From the NCBI GenBank assembly GCA_028622995.1, contig JAJQJQ010000005.1, forward strand, positions 2,418,001 to 2,482,000: a DNA stretch of 64,000 nt, given 5' to 3'. Below the pieces are notes generated by a model. The model saw nothing but the letters and a program-made list of their open reading frames with translations. It did no database searches and was not told where the DNA came from. Position numbers and translations under genes: made by a program. This DNA is from Panagrolaimus kolymaensis. Its lineage: Eukaryota; Nematoda; Chromadorea; Rhabditida; Panagrolaimidae. This document shows positions 62,189 through 64,000 of this stretch, piece by piece (position 1 is the stretch's first letter; every line of letters starts with the position of its first letter).

Positions 62189-62646
62189 TGCTCTTAAACT
62201 ATTTGCTTTGTTTCATACATATTTATTTAAAATCTGTTACGTTAAATAAAAATTTACTTTCATAATATGTTGTTGTATTATTGTTTCTTTTTACCTATGT
62301 CTTTCGTTTACAATGTCTTTTGTTTAGAAATTATGCCAAAGTGCTTTTATTCGTCGATTTTTATTGCTTCGTTATTCTCATTGATTTTTTGTAAATTAAG
62401 CATTGATTCAAACACAAACAAAGACAAAAGATCACTACAAAAAAACAGCAGCTGCCTCGCATGATCGATGCTTTTTGTTTTTCCTAATTTGGGCCTCTTT
62501 TTCTTTATCCATTGTTATTATCGAATTTAGTGATACACATTTTCATTATCGTTTGTTTTCTTTTCTTTTAAAAGCAAACATTTTTTCTTTTAATAATTTT
62601 TGGGTCTTATTTCAATTTCAATGTGCTTAAAGACGTTTAGTTAAAA
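62189..62646. other. intergenic spacer
   Basis: Poly(A) region of the proteasome gene and upstream region of the phosphatase. Open frames at 62267-62630 are low-complexity. Nothing else seen. Confidence 0.45.
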
Positions 62647-64000
62647 ATGGGATCTTTGCTAATTAAATCCTTACTTTCATTTATTTTCATTTTTGCTACG
62701 GTAATAATCTCAGCTGAAAGAGTTTATTTACCATTAAATCGAATTCCACATTGGAAAACGAAAGATTCCAATCAAGGACCATTTTATGGACAACCCGAAC
62801 AAATTCGTCTTTCATATGGTGGAGAACCATCAAAACAAATAATAACTTGGGTTACTTTTGATGATACCAATGACACATTTGTTGAATATGGAATTGATAA
62901 ACTTGATCAAACAATTCGAGGCAAAATTTCATTGTTTATTGATGGAGATTTAAAACAAACTAAACGATATATTCATCGAGCAATTATTGATAATATTAAA
63001 CCTGGAATTCGATATCGTAAGTTTCTTGCATTTTTTTTTATGAAAGGCATTGAAGTTGTACAGAAATCTTTTAGTGTATCGAGTTGGCTCAGAATCAGGT
63101 TGGAGTAATATTTTTTCTTTTGTTGGTCTTCAAGAACAGCCAAATGGTGGCGGATATCGTTTTGAAGTTTATGGAGATTTGGGAAATGAAAATGCTCGAT
63201 CTCTGGGGAAAATACAAAAATTAGCTCAAGCTGGAGATTTTGATATGATTCTTCACATTGGAGATTTTGCTTATGATTTGGATTCGGTAGTTAACCCCAC
63301 AATGAGGCTTTAAAAAATTAGAACGGAAAACTTTAAGGATGATGGAACTATTGGAGATGCATTTATGAGACAAATTGAATCTGCAGCTGCTTATGTTCCA
63401 TACATGACAGTTGTCGGCAATCATGAAAAGAATTACAATTTTAGTCATTACGTTAATCGTTTCACCATGCCTAATACAGATGATAATCTTTTTTACAGGT
63501 AGCTCCTTTCTTTAATTTTTGAGAGAGGATAAAAGTTCTCGAAAATAACCTTTAGTTTCGATGTTGGATCTGCACATTTTATTGCATTTTCAACTGAATT
63601 TTATTTTTTTGGCGCTAATTATGGATGGGGCCAAATTCAGAATCAATGGAATTGGTTAATCGATGATTTAGAAGTTCGCTTTGCCGCGTTTTTAACCAAA
63701 AGAAAAATGTGTTTTTAGAAAGCAAATAAAAATCGTAAAAATGTTCCATGGATTATTACAATGGGTCATCGACCAATGTACTGTTCCAATGTAAATGGAG
63801 ATGATTGCAAAAAATATGAATCAAAAATAAGAAATGGCATTTCAAAAACTCATGAATATGGTCTTGAAAAACTTTTTTATAAAAATGGCGTGGATCTTGA
63901 ACTATGGGGTCATGAACATACTTATGAGCGATTTTATCCAGTTTATAATCGAACTATTTACAATGGAACTTTCGGCAATCCATATCATAATACTCCAGCT
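62647..64000 (+). CDS. purple acid phosphatase (ACP7-like), 3' end beyond the window
   Basis: A secreted or lysosomal binuclear-metal phosphomonoesterase. Exons 62647-63016, 63075-63286, 63322-63497, 63556-63673 and 63719-64000+. The signal peptide (about 1-22, LLSFIFIFATVIISA) is followed by a fibronectin-like N-terminal domain (EQIRLSYGGEPSKQIITWVT) and the metallophosphatase core. All five metal-binding blocks are present: YGDLG, GDFAYD, GNHE, MGHRPMYC and GHEHTYERFYP. The order and spacing fit the ACP7/PAPL group. The frame is open to the last base, so the C-terminus is outside the window. The junction of exons 2 and 3 is off by one base with the visible splice sites (see findings). The neighbours on the same strand are unrelated housekeeping genes. 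Confidence 0.92.

Overview
The window reads as AT-rich eukaryotic DNA, almost certainly from a nematode. Genes are split by many short introns with GTAAGT-type donors and T-rich TTTTCAG acceptors. Several starts lie just behind a splice-acceptor-like sequence, as expected for spliced-leader trans-splicing. The content is nematode-like: a CAM-1/ROR receptor, a heme peroxidase with an ShKT domain, a TTBK-like kinase relative, a PMP3-family protein and several fast-evolving F-box-like proteins. A clade IV (Tylenchina, perhaps panagrolaimid) worm is my guess from general style; I could not run a search. Exon models below were built by hand from splice signals and reading phase, and almost all close in frame.

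Layout. 1-10.8 kb: a ROR receptor tyrosine kinase gene (+) with a 5.1 kb intron. 12-20.3 kb: F-box/LRR-like family A genes (one +, one -, one decayed fragment) around an intron-containing divergent histone H3 gene (-), then a composite gene (+) that joins a novel N-terminal region to family B. 20.7-26.6 kb: a ten-exon secreted ShKT peroxidase (-). 26.6-30.0 kb: a gene-poor stretch. 30.7-57.3 kb: two head-to-tail copies of a 13,293-bp unit that look identical. Each unit holds an ABC-transporter relic, a double F-box-like family B gene, an armadillo-like gene, a gene for only the C-terminal half of the cohesin loader NIPBL/SCC2, a TTBK-like pseudokinase, a possible mini-peptide or leader, and a PMP3 gene. 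57.3-64 kb: a small lysine-rich protein (-), then a concentrative nucleoside transporter, proteasome subunit beta-4 (PSMB2-like) and a purple acid phosphatase (all +), the last cut by the window end.

How the parts relate. The flanks carry conserved housekeeping or developmental genes: Wnt receptor, cuticle or extracellular peroxidase, nucleoside uptake, proteasome, phosphatase. The middle is young and unstable: tandem duplication, gene fragments, truncated relatives of essential genes, a dead kinase and F-box-like genes. Three apparent one-base frame breaks within 60.2-63.3 kb, one of them in the proteasome gene, suggest local consensus errors there. The exactness of the 13.3 kb repeat means an assembly artefact must be excluded before biology is built on it.
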